In this document: positions 9,798 to 23,914 of the stretch, in pieces
Position numbering within the stretch: the first letter of the stretch is position 1
How the letters are laid out: every line of letters starts with the position of its first letter
Assembly: GCA_018402635.1 (NCBI GenBank)
Contig: JAGYIP010000003.1
Span: 76,849-140,848, forward strand
Reading direction: 5' to 3'
Source of the DNA: Burkholderiaceae bacterium
Lineage (GTDB): Bacteria > Pseudomonadota > Gammaproteobacteria > Burkholderiales > Burkholderiaceae_A
DNA: 64,000 nucleotides
Notes under the pieces: model-generated
What the model was told of the DNA's origin: nothing
Seen by the model: the letters and a program-made list of their open reading frames with translations, nothing else
The model's database searches: none
Position numbers and translations under genes: made by a program

Positions 9798-12700
9798 TGC
9801 CCAACACAACTGCCAGCAGCCCAGGCCTTGACAAGGCCTTTGACCCCCAGACCATCGAGACCTACTGGCGCGAGCAATGGGAGAAGCAAGGCCTTTTCAA
9901 TGCCGGGCAGGCGAAGGACACGGCAAGCTTTTGCATTCAACTGCCGCCGCCGAACGTCACGGGCACCCTTCACATGGGGCATGCCTTTAACCAGACCCTG
10001 ATGGATGCCCTCACCCGTTGGCAGCGCATGAAGGGCAACAACACGCTCTGGCTTCCAGGCACCGACCATGCCGGTATTGCCACCCAGATTGTGGTGGATC
10101 GCCAGCTCGAGGCCAAGGGCGAGAGCCGAGCAGCCCTTGGACGTGAGGCCTTTTTAGAGCGCGTCTGGCAGTGGAAGGAGCAGTCAGGCTCCACCATCAC
10201 CGGGCAGATGCGACGCATGGGGGCAAGCTGCGACTGGTCCATGGAGTACTTCACCATGAGCCCAAGCTGCTCTGAAGTGGTCAAGCAGGTCTTCATTAGC
10301 CTTTATCGACAGGGGCTTATCTATCGGGGCAAGCGGCTGGTGAACTGGGATCCCAAGCTGCTGACAGCGGTGTCTGATCTTGAAGTTGTAAGCGAGGAAG
10401 AAGACGGCCACTTGTGGGAGCTGCGCTACCCCTTAAGCGATGGCACAGGAAGCCTTGTGGTGGCCACCACGCGGCCTGAGACCATGCTTGGGGATACGGC
10501 GGTGGCTGTGCACCCCGACGACGACCGCTACAAGGCCCTCATTGGCAAGACCATCCGGCTTCCCTTAAGCAACCGCGACATTCCCATTGTTGCCGATGAC
10601 TACGTGGACCCGGCCTTTGGAACGGGCTGCGTAAAAATTACGCCCGCACACGACTTCAATGACTACGCCATGGGACAGCGCCATGGCCTGGCCATGATTA
10701 ATATCTTTACGCCAACGGCCTGCATCAACGACGAGGCCCCTGCGGCCTACCAGGGGCTCGAGCGCTACGAGGCAAGGCAACGCATTCTTAAAGACCTTGA
10801 AGCGGCGGGCCTGCTCGTTGCAACCAAGCCGCACAAGCTCATGGTGCCGCGGGGCGATCGCACCGGCGCCGTGATCGAGCCCCTTCTTACTGACCAGTGG
10901 TTTGTTGCCATGTCAAAGCCCGCGCCCGAGGGCACGCACACGCCGGGCCAGTCCATTGCAGGCCGCGCCCTGCAGGTGGTTGAAGACGGTCAGGTGCGCT
11001 TTACGCCCGAGAACTGGACAACCACCTACCGCCAGTGGCTTGAAAACATTCAAGACTGGTGCATTTCAAGGCAGCTCTGGTGGGGGCATCAGATTCCGGC
11101 CTGGTACAAGGCAGACGACCAGGGCGAGCCCATTCACGACGGCACTGTTTTTGTCGCGCAAGACGAAGACGAGGCCCTGCAGCAGGCAAAGGCCGCAGGC
11201 TGGAAGGGTGGCCTGGCCCGTGACCCCGACGTGCTCGATACCTGGTTTTCATCGGCACTGGTGCCCTTTTCTACCCTGGTCAAGCCCGGCGAGGAATGGG
11301 ATGCCAGCCTGGGTAAAGACAGGGGGCTTGCCTTTGGCGGGCCAAGGATCGCGCCCGAGCTTACCCAGTACCTTCCATCGAGCGTGCTGGTTACCGGCTT
11401 TGACATTATTTTCTTCTGGGTCGCCCGCATGATCATGATGACCTGCCACTTCACCGGCCAGGTGCCCTTCCGTGATGTCTATGTCCATGCCCTTGTGCGC
11501 GATGCCGAGGGTCAGAAGATGAGCAAAAGCAAGGGCAACACCCTTGACCCCATCGACCTCATTGACGGCATCGATCTTGACGCCCTGGTGGCCAAACGCA
11601 CCTCGGGGCTGATGAACCCCAAGCAGGCTCAGGCCATCGAGAAAAAAACCCGCAAGGAGTATCCCGCAGGCATCCCCGCCTTTGGCACCGACGCCCTGCG
11701 GTTCACCTTTGCAAGCCTGGCCACCCCAGGGCGCAACATCAACTTCGACCTCTCGCGCTGCGAGGGCTATCGCAACTTCTGCAACAAGCTATGGAATGCC
11801 AGCCGGTTTGTCTTAATGAACTGCGAAGGCAAAGACAACGGCCTGGGTGTCTGCTTTGGTGACTGCGGGCCCAATGGCCCCCTTCACTTTAGCTTTGTCG
11901 ACCAGTGGATTGTCTCGGAGCTGCAGCGCGTTGAAGACGAGGTGGACCGTCAGCTCACCGCCTATCGGTTCGACCTGGCCGCCAAGGCCATCTACGAATT
12001 TGTCTGGAATGAATTCTGCGACTGGTACCTGGAGCTTGCAAAGATTGCCCTTCAGTCGCCGGCAGAAAACATCCAGAGGGCCGCGCGACGCACCCTGCTG
12101 CGCACGCTTGAGGCAAGCCTTAGGCTTGCCCATCCCTTTCTCCCCTTCATGACCGAAGCACTCTGGCAGGCGGTTGCTCCCGTTGCAGGGCGCTCGGAGG
12201 CTTTGGCGCAGGGCCAGTTTGCAAGCATCACCACGGCCCCCTTCCCAAAGGCGGAGCTTAAAAAAATTGAGCCCCAGTGCGATGCCCAGATGAACCAGCT
12301 GAAGGCGCTTGTTGGTGCCATTCGCAGCCTGCGTGCCGAGATGGGTCTAGGTCCTGGCGACAAGGTCCCCCTTCGTATTCAGGTGGACAGCGGCGCCCAA
12401 GAGACAGACCCTGACGACCCGCTGAACTTAAAGGCCGACAGCCATGAGCGGCAGCTGGCGCTTGCCGGGCTCGCCGCACTGGGTCGGCTTAGTGAGGTCA
12501 GTGTTCATTCGAACTCCAACAACGCATCTGCCCGTGGCACTGGTTCTGAGACGCCTGCAGCAACTGGGCTTGCACCCGTTCAAATTCTTGGTCGACTGCG
12601 GCTGCGGCTTGAGGTTGAAATTGACCTTGAGGCGGAAAAGGCTCGTCTGCAAAAAGAAATTGACAGGCTTAGCCAAGAGGTTGCCAAGTGCAAGGCCAAG

Positions 12701-12832
12701 CTCTCGAATTCCCAGTTCGTCGACCGCGCCCCGGCCGCCGTTGTTCAGCAAGAGCAGGCACGACTTGCTGAGTTTGAGGCCGCCCTGGCCAAGGTAGACG
12801 ACCAACGACAGGCTGTTCTTAGCGCGTCCTAG
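9797..12832 (+). CDS. valS: Valyl-tRNA synthetase
   Basis: This class I aminoacyl-tRNA synthetase charges tRNA-Val and edits mischarged threonine. It has 1011 residues. The HIGH-type motif reads HMGHAF near residue 57 and the KMSKS motif is KMSKSKGN near residue 573. A large CP1 editing domain lies between them and an anticodon-binding domain follows. The C terminus ends in the ValRS coiled coil ([18 protein letters not shown]). A short insert just before the coiled coil (near [16 protein letters not shown]) is not usual. The frame is intact over its full length. Confidence 0.97.
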   Translation: MPNTTASSPGLDKAFDPQTIETYWREQWEKQGLFNAGQAKDTASFCIQLPPPNVTGTLHMGHAFNQTLMDALTRWQRMKGNNTLWLPGTDHAGIATQIVVDRQLEAKGESRAALGREAFLERVWQWKEQSGSTITGQMRRMGASCDWSMEYFTMSPSCSEVVKQVFISLYRQGLIYRGKRLVNWDPKLLTAVSDLEVVSEEEDGHLWELRYPLSDGTGSLVVATTRPETMLGDTAVAVHPDDDRYKALIGKTIRLPLSNRDIPIVADDYVDPAFGTGCVKITPAHDFNDYAMGQRHGLAMINIFTPTACINDEAPAAYQGLERYEARQRILKDLEAAGLLVATKPHKLMVPRGDRTGAVIEPLLTDQWFVAMSKPAPEGTHTPGQSIAGRALQVVEDGQVRFTPENWTTTYRQWLENIQDWCISRQLWWGHQIPAWYKADDQGEPIHDGTVFVAQDEDEALQQAKAAGWKGGLARDPDVLDTWFSSALVPFSTLVKPGEEWDASLGKDRGLAFGGPRIAPELTQYLPSSVLVTGFDIIFFWVARMIMMTCHFTGQVPFRDVYVHALVRDAEGQKMSKSKGNTLDPIDLIDGIDLDALVAKRTSGLMNPKQAQAIEKKTRKEYPAGIPAFGTDALRFTFASLATPGRNINFDLSRCEGYRNFCNKLWNASRFVLMNCEGKDNGLGVCFGDCGPNGPLHFSFVDQWIVSELQRVEDEVDRQLTAYRFDLAAKAIYEFVWNEFCDWYLELAKIALQSPAENIQRAARRTLLRTLEASLRLAHPFLPFMTEALWQAVAPVAGRSEALAQGQFASITTAPFPKAELKKIEPQCDAQMNQLKALVGAIRSLRAEMGLGPGDKVPLRIQVDSGAQETDPDDPLNLKADSHERQLALAGLAALGRLSEVSVHSNSNNASARGTGSETPAATGLAPVQILGRLRLRLEVEIDLEAEKARLQKEIDRLSQEVAKCKAKLSNSQFVDRAPAAVVQQEQARLAEFEAALAKVDDQRQAVLSAS

Positions 12833-12835
12833 GTG

Positions 12836-12873
12836 AAAAAAAGAAAAGGCGAGGCAGATTGCTCTGCTTCGCC
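12836..12873 (-). terminator. Rho-independent terminator, minus strand
   Basis: GGCGAGGCAG (12848-12857) pairs with CTGCTTCGCC (12864-12873) around a six-base loop, with one G-T pair. Read on the minus strand the stem is followed by a T-rich run (the A-rich 12836-12847). It would end transcripts arriving from the minus-strand gene that stops at 13073, and may also block read-through towards valS. Confidence 0.6.
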
Positions 12874-12984
12874 TCCAAACGGCCACTTGGGCTGCGCCCT
12901 TGTGGCCTCTCCTCCTCAACGAAGCCTGACCTTACGCCCGCAGGTTCAATGACACAAGCCGCGCCGCAACGTGTTGACCTAGTC

Positions 12985-13028
12985 TTGTTCATGCAAAGCG
13001 CCTAGTTAGGCGGCTTTAGCATGAACAA
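12985..13028. repeat. Long imperfect hairpin in the valS / membrane protein gap
   Basis: TTGTTCATGC at 12985-12994 is the exact complement of GCATGAACAA at 13019-13028. Inside, AAAGCGCCTA and TAGGCGGCTTT extend the stem with small bulges, giving a structure of about 44 bases. There is no T run on either side, so it is not a standard terminator. It sits between two convergent genes. Confidence 0.6.
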
Positions 13029-13072
13029 ACCAAGGACAAACGAAAAACAGGCTCCCAAAATGGGTGTAATCC

Positions 13073-13969
13073 CTAGTCTTTTTTCTCGGGGTTGCTGGGG
13101 CTTACAGGGTCTTCAGACGACCTAACGGGGTCGGAGTCTTGGGAGGCTTCGTTAGAGGGTACGAGCCGAAGGTTGGGCTCTTTCGGGTCCGTGAATGTTG
13201 CAAAGACATCGCGTGTGCTTGCATAGAAAGACCCGTGGGCCACGGCAATTAAAATGAAGGTGATGGGCATAAGCAAGGTAAAGACCGCCTGCGGACTTAG
13301 CCCTGCAAGGCTTGTGAACGCAGCAACCAAGAGGCTTAGAAAGATGAACAAGGCAAACCAGCAAAACCCGTAAACAAAAAACGCACTTCTATTACGCCAG
13401 ACGGCAAAGAAGGAATAAAAGAGCGCCTTGACCACCGGGTACTGCCCCCAGACCAAAAGCTGTGGTGCAAACCAGAAGGCCATAAGCACAGGCAGGTAGC
13501 CCAAGACCGCCACGATTAGGCCCCACTGAAGGCTTGGGTCCACGGAGATGGTTGGGTCGGTGAGTTCTTCAGGCGACTGACTCATTGCCCGAAAAAGGCT
13601 GCCGCCATCGACCATCCATGCAAGCACAAGAACAACCACGAGCCCCACGAAGTAAAGCAACCCCATCTGCAACAGTGGCCTGGCCTTGTCACTGCGAAAG
13701 CCTGAGACAAGCAACAAAGGCATGGGCATTTCCTTGCGATCGATCGCGTAGGCCAATGCAACAAAACCAAAGCCAAGGCCTGGCGTAAGAATAAGCGGCG
13801 CAATAAGGCCAAGCAGCGGAATCATGGCCAGAATAACCAGGCCTGCCCAGTAGGCAAACAGGGTGAGAAACCAAATAAGTGGCTGGCGATGAAAGAGTCG
13901 AAACCCCTCCATAAGCCAGACCATGCCTAGGCGTGCGGCAACCACACGAGGGGCGGGCTGAATTTTCAT
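13073..13969 (-). CDS. Multispanning membrane protein, BPSS1780-like
   Basis: This protein of about 298 residues has roughly six membrane segments (for example LIWFLTLFAYWAGLVILAM and FLSLLVAAFTSLAGL) and a charged C-terminal tail rich in Asp, Ser and Pro. It resembles the betaproteobacterial family annotated as BPSS1780-type membrane protein, whose function is unknown. The ATG at 13969 overlaps the thrB stop as ATGA, which decides the start over two upstream in-frame starts. It is cotranscribed with thrB, but that pairing does not reveal a role. Confidence 0.7.
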   Translation of the reverse strand: MKIQPAPRVVAARLGMVWLMEGFRLFHRQPLIWFLTLFAYWAGLVILAMIPLLGLIAPLILTPGLGFGFVALAYAIDRKEMPMPLLLVSGFRSDKARPLLQMGLLYFVGLVVVLVLAWMVDGGSLFRAMSQSPEELTDPTISVDPSLQWGLIVAVLGYLPVLMAFWFAPQLLVWGQYPVVKALFYSFFAVWRNRSAFFVYGFCWFALFIFLSLLVAAFTSLAGLSPQAVFTLLMPITFILIAVAHGSFYASTRDVFATFTDPKEPNLRLVPSNEASQDSDPVRSSEDPVSPSNPEKKD

Positions 13970-14940
13970 GGCAAGCATTCGCTCATGGCCTCCGATGAAC
14001 GGCAATGGTTAAGGATGGCCTCAAAGTATGCGGGATCCTTGGCGGTGAGCATCTCTGCAGGCCGAGGTCGATACCAGTCGTCAAGGCGTGAGACAAGAAA
14101 TCGAAAGGCAGCCGTTCGCCGCATCATAGGCCAGGCCTCGCGTTCGTTGGGCGTGAACGGTTTCAAGCCGGCATAGGCCGAGAGCATCGACTGACCATTG
14201 GCGGGCTTTTCATGCGCCCAGTCGTTGTAAGCCACAGCGAGATCGAACAAAAACGCGTCATCGCCTGCAAAGTAATAATCGATAAAGCCACCAAGCACGG
14301 GGGACTGATTCGATGCTGCGGGGCTTGGCGGTTGCTCAAAAAGAACATTGTCACGAAAAAGATCGGCATGCACAGCACCCTTCGGAAGATGAAGGTAGCT
14401 GGCCGATTGATGAAAACGCTGCTGCGCCTCAAGCTCATTTTGGGTCAGGCGAACCACGGCTGCCGGCATGCGTGACCAGAGATTGGGCAAGACCTGCTGC
14501 CACCAGGCAAGCCCACGCAGGTTGGGCTGACGCAGACCAAAGTCGGCCACAGCAAGGTGACTCTTGGCAAGTTCAGCACCCACAAGCGCGCAGTGCTCGG
14601 GCGCTGCATTGCTTACGTCGCGCCCTTTAAGCCGGCGGACCAAGGCGGCAGGCCTACCTTCGCACTGGCCAAGAAGCCTGCCCTCGGCATTGGGAAGCGG
14701 CGCGGCACAGGCCACCGACTTCGACTCAAGGTGGCGCATAAGCTCAAGGTAATAAGGCAGCTGTGCAGCCGAGAGCCTTTCAAAAAGCGTAAGAACAAAC
14801 TCGCCCTTGGTGCTGGTTAAGAAGAAATTGCTGTTTTCGATGCCCGAGGCGATGCCCTGCAGGGAGACGAGCTCCCCAAGGTCATAGCCACTAAGAAACG
14901 ACTGGGCAGCCGAGGACGAGACCGGCGTAAAAACCGCCAT
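13966..14940 (-). CDS. thrB: Homoserine kinase (ThrB, choline kinase fold)
   Basis: It phosphorylates homoserine to O-phosphohomoserine in threonine synthesis. The 324-residue protein is of the aminoglycoside/choline-kinase-fold type found in beta- and alphaproteobacteria, not the GHMP type of enterics. The N-terminal text GIASGIENSNFFLTSTKGEFVLTLFE is diagnostic. The catalytic loop is GAVHADLFRDNVLF and the metal-binding segment is GFIDYYFAGDDAFLFDLA. Confidence 0.93.
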   Translation of the reverse strand: MAVFTPVSSSAAQSFLSGYDLGELVSLQGIASGIENSNFFLTSTKGEFVLTLFERLSAAQLPYYLELMRHLESKSVACAAPLPNAEGRLLGQCEGRPAALVRRLKGRDVSNAAPEHCALVGAELAKSHLAVADFGLRQPNLRGLAWWQQVLPNLWSRMPAAVVRLTQNELEAQQRFHQSASYLHLPKGAVHADLFRDNVLFEQPPSPAASNQSPVLGGFIDYYFAGDDAFLFDLAVAYNDWAHEKPANGQSMLSAYAGLKPFTPNEREAWPMMRRTAAFRFLVSRLDDWYRPRPAEMLTAKDPAYFEAILNHCRSSEAMSECLP

Positions 14941-14946
14941 ACCCAG

Positions 14947-15862
14947 TCAGTCGACGAGCCGTGTAATAAGGCTTGATGTGTCCCAACGACGGCCTCCCTT
15001 GGCCTGCACATCGGCATAGAACTGGTCCACCAGCTCGGCGACGGGCAGCTGAGCGCCATTGCGTTGCGCCTCCTGCATGCATAGCCCCAGGTCTTTGCGC
15101 ATCCAGTCAACCGCAAAACCAAAATCGAACTTTCCATCCACCATGGTGCCGCCGCGATTGTCCATCTGCCACGACTGGGCAGCCCCCTTACCAATGACAT
15201 CGAGCACCAGCTTCATATCAAGACCGGCCTTCATTCCAAAAGCCACCCCCTCCGACAAGCCTTGAACCAGGCCCGCAATGCAGATCTGATTGACCATCTT
15301 GGCAAGCTGACCCGCGCCCGACTCGCCAATTCGCGTAAAGGCACGCGAGAAGGCCATAGCCACTGGGCGAGCGCGGTCGAAGTCGGCCTGGCTGCCGCCC
15401 ACCATAACGGTGAGGAGTCCGTTCACAGCACCGGCCTGACCACCCGAGACGGGCGCATCAATAAAACCCAGGCCCATGGTCTTGGCCTGCGCTGCAAGCT
15501 CGCGGGCAATTTCGGCAGAGGCCGTGGTGTGATCTACGAAAAGGCTGCCCTTGGCCATGCCTGCAAAGGCGCCCTGGGGGCCCAGAACCACGCTACGAAG
15601 GTCTTCATCGTTACCTACGCAACAAAAGACGATATCCGCATGTTTTAGCGGCCTCTGCAGGTGTAGCCGCCGACGTGCCGCCAAACTCAGCGACCCAGGC
15701 CTGGGCCTTCTCAGCAGAACGGTTGTAGACCGTTACACCATGGCCGGCCTTGGCAAGGTGGCCCGCCATGGGAAAGCCCATGACCCCAAGGCCTAGAAAG
15801 GCCACACGTGTGGCGGAAGTGGCGGGGCTGGCGTCGTACTGCTTGGTTTGAATGCTCGGCAT
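14947..15862 (-). CDS. NAD(P)-dependent beta-hydroxyacid dehydrogenase, one frameshift
   Basis: This is a member of the 3-hydroxyisobutyrate / tartronate semialdehyde / 6-phosphogluconate dehydrogenase family. The N-terminal Rossmann motif is [21 protein letters not shown]. After EAAK near base 15650 the frame shifts to [15 protein letters not shown], then the substrate motif [13 protein letters not shown] and the catalytic-lysine region [12 protein letters not shown]. Removing one A from the AAAA at the junction restores a continuous protein. The C-terminal helical domain is complete. The frameshift is probably sequence error, but here decay cannot be excluded because the gene is not essential. 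Confidence 0.8.
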
Positions 15863-15929
15863 GGCAAAAGGCTCCGTAGAAAAAGTCGCTAACTACGCGA
15901 TTATCCCGTGTTCCCTTAAACTGTGCGCC

Positions 15930-18563
15930 ATGGCCACACTGACTGTTTCAGAAATTCGTCAAAAGTTCTTGGACTTCTTTGCCCAGCAAGGGCACACGGT
16001 TGTTGCATCAAGCTCCTTGGTGCCAGCAAACGACCCTACCCTGCTCTTTACCAACAGCGGCATGGTGCAGTTCAAAGACGTCTTTCTTGGTAAGGACATT
16101 CGTTCCTACAAAAGGGCCACGTCGTCACAGCGCAGCGTTCGCGCAGGCGGCAAGCACAACGACTTAGAGAACGTGGGCTACACGGCAAGGCACCACACGT
16201 TTTTCGAGATGCTGGGTAACTTCTCGTTTGGCGACTATTTCAAAGAAGACGCTATTTTCTTTGCCTGGACCCTGCTTACCCAGGTCTATGGCCTTCCCAA
16301 AGAAAAACTCTGGGTGACGGTCTACCAGGACGACGACCAGGCTCACGCCATCTGGAAAGAAAAAATTGGCGTGCCTGTGGAGCGCATTGTCCGCATTGGC
16401 GACAACAAGGGTGCGCGCTACGCAAGTGACAATTTTTGGCAGATGGCCGACACCGGCCCCTGTGGGCCCTGCAGTGAAATCTTCTTTGATCACGGGCCCG
16501 AGGTCTGGGGAGGCCCTCCGGGGTCTGACGAGGCCGATGGCGACCGTTACATCGAGATATGGAATTTGGTCTTTATGCAGTTCGACCGCAGCGAGGCAGG
16601 GGTCTTAAACCCCCTTCCCAAGCCCTGTGTGGACACCGGTATGGGTCTCGAACGCATCGCAGCTGTTCTGCAAGGTGTGCACAGCAACTACGAGATTGAC
16701 CTGTTCCAAAAACTTATTAAGGCAGCCGCCCAGGAAACCGGCTGCAAAGACCTCGAGAACCCCTCGCTGCGAGTCATTGCCGATCACATCAGGGCCTGCA
16801 GCTTTTTAATTGTTGATGGCGTTATTCCAGGCAACGAAGGCCGCGGCTACGTGCTGCGACGAATTGTTCGCCGGGCATTGCGCCATGGCCACAAGCTTGG
16901 TCAGACTCAACCGTTTTTCTACCGGCTCGTGAAGGCCCTTGATGAGGAAATGGGCGAGGCCTACCCCGAGCTTCGTGCTGTCGCCCAACGCGTGGCCGAG
17001 GTGCTTAAGACCGAAGAAGAACGCTTTGGCGAGACGCTTGAAAAGGGCATGGGTATTCTGTCTCAGGCCCTCGAGCCCCTAAAACCAGGCCAGGCCCTTG
17101 ATGGCCAGACGGCCTTCATGCTCTATGACACCTTTGGCTTTCCGCTTGATCTCACCGCCGATGTCTGCCGTGAGAGGGGGCTGTCTGTAGATGAAGCTGA
17201 CTTTGAGACAGCCATGGACCGTCAGCGCGACCAGGCCCGCTCCTCAAGCAAGTTCAAGCAGGGCGCGGGCCTCTCCTATGAAGGCCGTGATACCCAGTTT
17301 CTTGGCTACACCAACCTTGCCAGCCAGGCCGAGGTCACAGGCCTCTTTGTCGAGGGCAGCCCTGTACAGAAGGCCGTTGAAGGCCAGTCGGTCACCGTGG
17401 TTCTCTCGCAGACGCCCTTTTACGCGGAGTCGGGCGGTCAGGTGGGCGATGCCGGAGAACTTGTTGGGCCCGACCTTGTGGTGCGCATTGATGACACCCA
17501 GAAAATATCGCCCAATGTCTTTGGCCATATGGGGCAGCTGGTGAAAGGAAGCCTAAGCCTGGGCGCTCAGCTTGAGGCTTGTGTGAATCTGGGGCGACGC
17601 AATCAGACTGCTCGCAACCATTCCGTCACTCATCTTATGCACAAGGCCCTGCGCGAGGTTCTTGGCGATCATGTTCAGCAAAAAGGCTCGCTGGTGGATG
17701 CCGAGAAGACCCGGTTTGACTTCTCACACAACCAGCCTGTCTCGGTGGCCGAGCTTCATGAAATTGAACGACGCGTGAATGCCGAGATTTTAGAAAACAC
17801 CGCAACCCGGGCGCAGGTCATGGGCTTTGATGAGGCTGTTGCAGGGGGTGCCATGGCGCTCTTTGGTGAGAAGTACGGTGACGAGGTGCGAGTGCTTGAC
17901 ATTGGAAGCTCGCGAGAACTCTGTGGTGGGACCCATGTCAGCCGCACGGGCGACATTGGACTTTTCAAGATTGTTGCAGAGTCGGGCGTTGCAGCAGGCA
18001 TTCGGCGGCTCGAGGCCATTACGGGCGAGCGGCTGCTCGATCAGATTCGCCAGGCCGACGAGACGCTTGCCTTGGCAGCGGCACTGCTTAAGGCACCAAG
18101 CCACGAGCTCACCACCAAGCTTGCCCAGGTTATCGAGCAGAGCCGTCAGCTTGAAAAGGAGCTGGCACGCCTGAAGACCAAGCTGGCATCGGCATCCGGA
18201 GACGACCTGGCAAGCAGGGCCACTGAGGTCAATGGCATGAAACTTCTGGTGGCCCAACTTCAGGACATGGATGCTGGCGGCCTGCGAGGCCTTGTCGACC
18301 AGCTTAAAGACAAGATGGGCAGCGTGGCCATTGTTCTGGCCGGCGTGCAGGCGGGCAAGATTAGTCTTGTGGCAGGTGTCACCAAAGACCTCACCGCGAA
18401 GGTGAAGGCGGGTGACCTGGTGAACCATGTGGCCCAGCAGATCGGTGGCAAGGGCGGCGGGCGGCCCGATATGGCCCAAGGCGGGGGTGTGGACACGGCG
18501 GCCCTCCCCCAAGCCCTGCAGAGCCTTACGGCCTTTGTAACAGCTGGGGCTGAAAAGTCTTGA
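15930..18563 (+). CDS. alaS: Alanyl-tRNA synthetase
   Basis: This class II synthetase charges tRNA-Ala and edits Ser/Gly mischarging. ATG at 15930 ([17 protein letters not shown]) gives 877 residues, the usual length; an open frame extends upstream but the family starts here. Seen in order: the catalytic core with [14 protein letters not shown], the tRNA-recognition helices, the editing domain with [11 protein letters not shown] and [13 protein letters not shown], and the C-Ala domain with [15 protein letters not shown]. The frame is intact. Confidence 0.97.
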   Translation: MATLTVSEIRQKFLDFFAQQGHTVVASSSLVPANDPTLLFTNSGMVQFKDVFLGKDIRSYKRATSSQRSVRAGGKHNDLENVGYTARHHTFFEMLGNFSFGDYFKEDAIFFAWTLLTQVYGLPKEKLWVTVYQDDDQAHAIWKEKIGVPVERIVRIGDNKGARYASDNFWQMADTGPCGPCSEIFFDHGPEVWGGPPGSDEADGDRYIEIWNLVFMQFDRSEAGVLNPLPKPCVDTGMGLERIAAVLQGVHSNYEIDLFQKLIKAAAQETGCKDLENPSLRVIADHIRACSFLIVDGVIPGNEGRGYVLRRIVRRALRHGHKLGQTQPFFYRLVKALDEEMGEAYPELRAVAQRVAEVLKTEEERFGETLEKGMGILSQALEPLKPGQALDGQTAFMLYDTFGFPLDLTADVCRERGLSVDEADFETAMDRQRDQARSSSKFKQGAGLSYEGRDTQFLGYTNLASQAEVTGLFVEGSPVQKAVEGQSVTVVLSQTPFYAESGGQVGDAGELVGPDLVVRIDDTQKISPNVFGHMGQLVKGSLSLGAQLEACVNLGRRNQTARNHSVTHLMHKALREVLGDHVQQKGSLVDAEKTRFDFSHNQPVSVAELHEIERRVNAEILENTATRAQVMGFDEAVAGGAMALFGEKYGDEVRVLDIGSSRELCGGTHVSRTGDIGLFKIVAESGVAAGIRRLEAITGERLLDQIRQADETLALAAALLKAPSHELTTKLAQVIEQSRQLEKELARLKTKLASASGDDLASRATEVNGMKLLVAQLQDMDAGGLRGLVDQLKDKMGSVAIVLAGVQAGKISLVAGVTKDLTAKVKAGDLVNHVAQQIGGKGGGRPDMAQGGGVDTAALPQALQSLTAFVTAGAEKS

Positions 18564-18573
18564 TAATGCCCTT

Positions 18574-18846
18574 ATGAATTTAAACGCTACGCCCATCTCG
18601 GGGTCCGATGCAGGCCTTGGTTCTGCAACACGAACGCTTGAGCTTCAAGGCCTAAGCTGCCCCTTGCCCATTCTCAAGGCAAAAAAGGCGCTTGGGGAAA
18701 TGAATTCGGGCGAGCAGCTGCTGGTCATTTCCACCGACCGCGGCACCTGGGACGACTTCGATTATTTCTGCTCAAACACCGGTCACGCGCTTGTCGACCG
18801 CCAAGAAACGCAGGGCTTGTTTAAGTTTTTAATTCGGCGCAAGTAG
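18574..18846 (+). CDS. TusA/SirA-family sulfurtransferase
   Basis: A 90-residue protein with the family signature LQGLSCPLPILKAKKAL, where the cysteine carries persulfide sulfur for tRNA thiolation or other sulfur transfer. It starts 10 bases after alaS and is probably cotranscribed. The C terminus (TDRGTWDDFDYFCSNTGH...) matches the usual fold. Paralogues differ in partner, so tusA itself is not asserted. Confidence 0.85.
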   Translation: MNLNATPISGSDAGLGSATRTLELQGLSCPLPILKAKKALGEMNSGEQLLVISTDRGTWDDFDYFCSNTGHALVDRQETQGLFKFLIRRK

Positions 18847-18858
18847 CTGTCTGCTGGG

Positions 18859-21150
18859 CTAGTCAGCCGCCTCAAGCTTAGCCACGCCTAAGGCCAGCCA
18901 TTTCGGGCCGTCCCTTTTAAAGTTCACCTGGGCCCGCCCCTCGGAGCCCGATCCTTCCAGCGCAAGAATGACGCCATCGCCAAAGCGAGAATGGCGCACC
19001 GCCTGGCCCACATAAAACCCACTGTCATGGGTATGCCCGGCAATGGCAGGCTTTTGAAAACTGGGGCTTGCCGACCCACGATCGCCCATGCCCTGGCGCA
19101 CCCACCGACCGGCGGGTGAGGCCTCGGCTAAAGCTCCCGAGGATCCCGCCCCTGACCAACGGTTGTCCACGCGGGGTGTAAGCCAGCGCAGGGTCTCTTG
19201 CGGCAATTCTTCAAGAAACCGGCTGCGCAGGTTGTAACGGGTCTGGCCATGAAGCATGCGGGTCTGGGCCATGGAGATGTAGAGCCTTTGACGGGCGCGC
19301 GTGATGGCCACGTACATCAGTCTGCGTTCTTCGCTCAGACCATCGGGCTCGGAAATACTGTTCTCGTGAGGAAAGAGGCCCTCTTCAAGACCCGTTAAAA
19401 AAACCGCGTAAAACTCAAGGCCCTTGGCGGAGTGAATGGTCATCAGCTGAACCGCATCCTGGCCCTCAGAGGCCTGGTTATCGCCTGCCTCAAGCGAGGC
19501 ATGGCTTAAAAACATCGACAAAGGGCTGCCTATCAGGCCCGTGTCATCGTCATTTGCGCCAGAGACACCAAGGTTGGCGGGCGCCTCTGGACTAAACCGC
19601 TCTTCGGCCAGAAACGCCGCGGCCGCATTCACAAGCTCCTGAAGGTTCTCAATGCGCTCGCGGCCCTCTTTCTCTGTTTCGTAATGACGAATAAGCCCCG
19701 AGCGATCGAGCATGGCCGCCACCATCTCTTTGAGTGCAAGACCCTGGGTCTCAAAACGCAGCGACTCAATCACTGAGACAAAGGCGCGCACCGCGCCACC
19801 GGCCTTGCCCTCAAGGTACTCCGCGGCCGCATAAAGGCTTATGCCACGTTGACGCGCCTGGTCTTGAAGCTGCTCGATGGACCTTGCCCCAATGCCCCGG
19901 GTTGGAAAGTTCACCACCCGCAGAAATGCCGTGTCCTCGTGCGGGTTCTCCATAAGACGAAGGTAGGCCAGGGCATGCTTGACCTCGGCCCGTTCAAAGA
20001 ACCTTAAACCACCAAAAACCCGGTAGGCAATGCCCGCATTGAAAAGCGCCTGTTCAATGACGCGCGACTGGGCATTGCTTCGGTAAAGAATCGCCATCTC
20101 GCTGCGGGCCCGGCCCTCGGCAACCAGGTTGCGAATCTCATCAACCAGCCAGTAGGCCTCAAGCATGTCGCTTGCCGACTCCATCACCCGAATGGGCTCG
20201 CCCGAGCCCGCATCGGTCCAAAGGTTCTTGCCGAGCCTGCCCGTGTTGTTCGCAATAAGCGCATTGGCCGCATCAAGAATATGGCCGCAGGAGCGGTAGT
20301 TCTGCTCAAGCTTAATCTCGTGGGCCACCGCAAATTCACGCTTAAACCGATGCATGTTCTGTACGTCCGCACCCCGAAAGGCGTAGATGCTTTGATCGTC
20401 GTCGCCCACGGCAAAGACGCCTGTGGCGGGCGAACTTAGCAGCTTAAGCCACTCGTACTGCAAGGGGTTGGTGTCTTGAAACTCGTCCACCAGCAGATGG
20501 CCAAACCGCTGCTGGTAATGGCCTCGCAAGGCGTCCGACCGTTTAAGAAGCTCCACCGATCGCAGCAAAAGCTCACCGAAGTCCACCACGCCTTCGCGCT
20601 GGCATTGGTCGTCGTAGGCCTGGTAGATCTCAACGAATTTGCGGTTGTAGCCATCGGCATCGTCCACCTGCTGCGGCCGCAGGCCCTGCTCTTTCGCATT
20701 GTTAATAAAGGACTGAACCTGCCGGGGAGGAAACTTCTGGTCATCCACATTCATGGCCTTAAGCAGTCGCTTCATGGCCGAGAGCTGGTCTTGGCTGTCG
20801 AGAATCTGAAAGGTTGAGGGAAGTGCCGCATCGCGGTGATGCGCCCGCAGCAGCCGGTTGCAGAGCCCGTGAAAGGTGCCCACCCACATGCCTTTTAGGT
20901 TCACAGTTAGCATGCCGCCAAGTCGGGCCAGCATCTCGCGGGCTGCTTTATTCGTAAAAGTGACGGCAAGCACACCGTACGGACTCACCTGGCCTGTGGA
21001 AATAAGCCAGGCAATTCGGGTGGTCAGGACCCGTGTCTTACCGCTTCCAGCGCCTGCCAGAATGAGGGCGGGCTCTGCGGGAAGGGTGACGGCCTGGTGC
21101 TGCGGAGAATTAAGCCCTCGAAGCAAGGGCGAGTCGGTAAGCTGTTGCAT
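18859..21150 (-). CDS. uvrD: DNA helicase II, UvrD
   Basis: This superfamily 1A 3'-5' helicase acts in nucleotide excision and mismatch repair. The Walker A motif AGAGSGKT is at residues 32-39 of the 763-residue product. DEFQDTN (motif II), GDDDQSIYAFRGA (motif III), the late motifs SAKGLEFYAVFLTGLEEGLFPH and EERRLMYVAITRARQRLY, and a C-terminal Tudor-like tail (VGQAVRHSRFGDGVIL) are all present. ATG at 21150 (MQQLTDSPLLRGLN) is the family start. The gene converges with the tusA-like gene, leaving 12 bases between the stop codons. Confidence 0.95.
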   Translation of the reverse strand: MQQLTDSPLLRGLNSPQHQAVTLPAEPALILAGAGSGKTRVLTTRIAWLISTGQVSPYGVLAVTFTNKAAREMLARLGGMLTVNLKGMWVGTFHGLCNRLLRAHHRDAALPSTFQILDSQDQLSAMKRLLKAMNVDDQKFPPRQVQSFINNAKEQGLRPQQVDDADGYNRKFVEIYQAYDDQCQREGVVDFGELLLRSVELLKRSDALRGHYQQRFGHLLVDEFQDTNPLQYEWLKLLSSPATGVFAVGDDDQSIYAFRGADVQNMHRFKREFAVAHEIKLEQNYRSCGHILDAANALIANNTGRLGKNLWTDAGSGEPIRVMESASDMLEAYWLVDEIRNLVAEGRARSEMAILYRSNAQSRVIEQALFNAGIAYRVFGGLRFFERAEVKHALAYLRLMENPHEDTAFLRVVNFPTRGIGARSIEQLQDQARQRGISLYAAAEYLEGKAGGAVRAFVSVIESLRFETQGLALKEMVAAMLDRSGLIRHYETEKEGRERIENLQELVNAAAAFLAEERFSPEAPANLGVSGANDDDTGLIGSPLSMFLSHASLEAGDNQASEGQDAVQLMTIHSAKGLEFYAVFLTGLEEGLFPHENSISEPDGLSEERRLMYVAITRARQRLYISMAQTRMLHGQTRYNLRSRFLEELPQETLRWLTPRVDNRWSGAGSSGALAEASPAGRWVRQGMGDRGSASPSFQKPAIAGHTHDSGFYVGQAVRHSRFGDGVILALEGSGSEGRAQVNFKRDGPKWLALGVAKLEAAD

Positions 21151-21176
21151 TAAGCCGATTGTAGGCGAGCCGCTAA

Positions 21177-23902
<2,726 letters not shown>

Positions 23903-23914
23903 GCCCAACACCCC

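Noticed and set aside
12985-13028. Bidirectional terminator
   Set aside because: Neither side has a T run; the better terminator is at 12836-12873.
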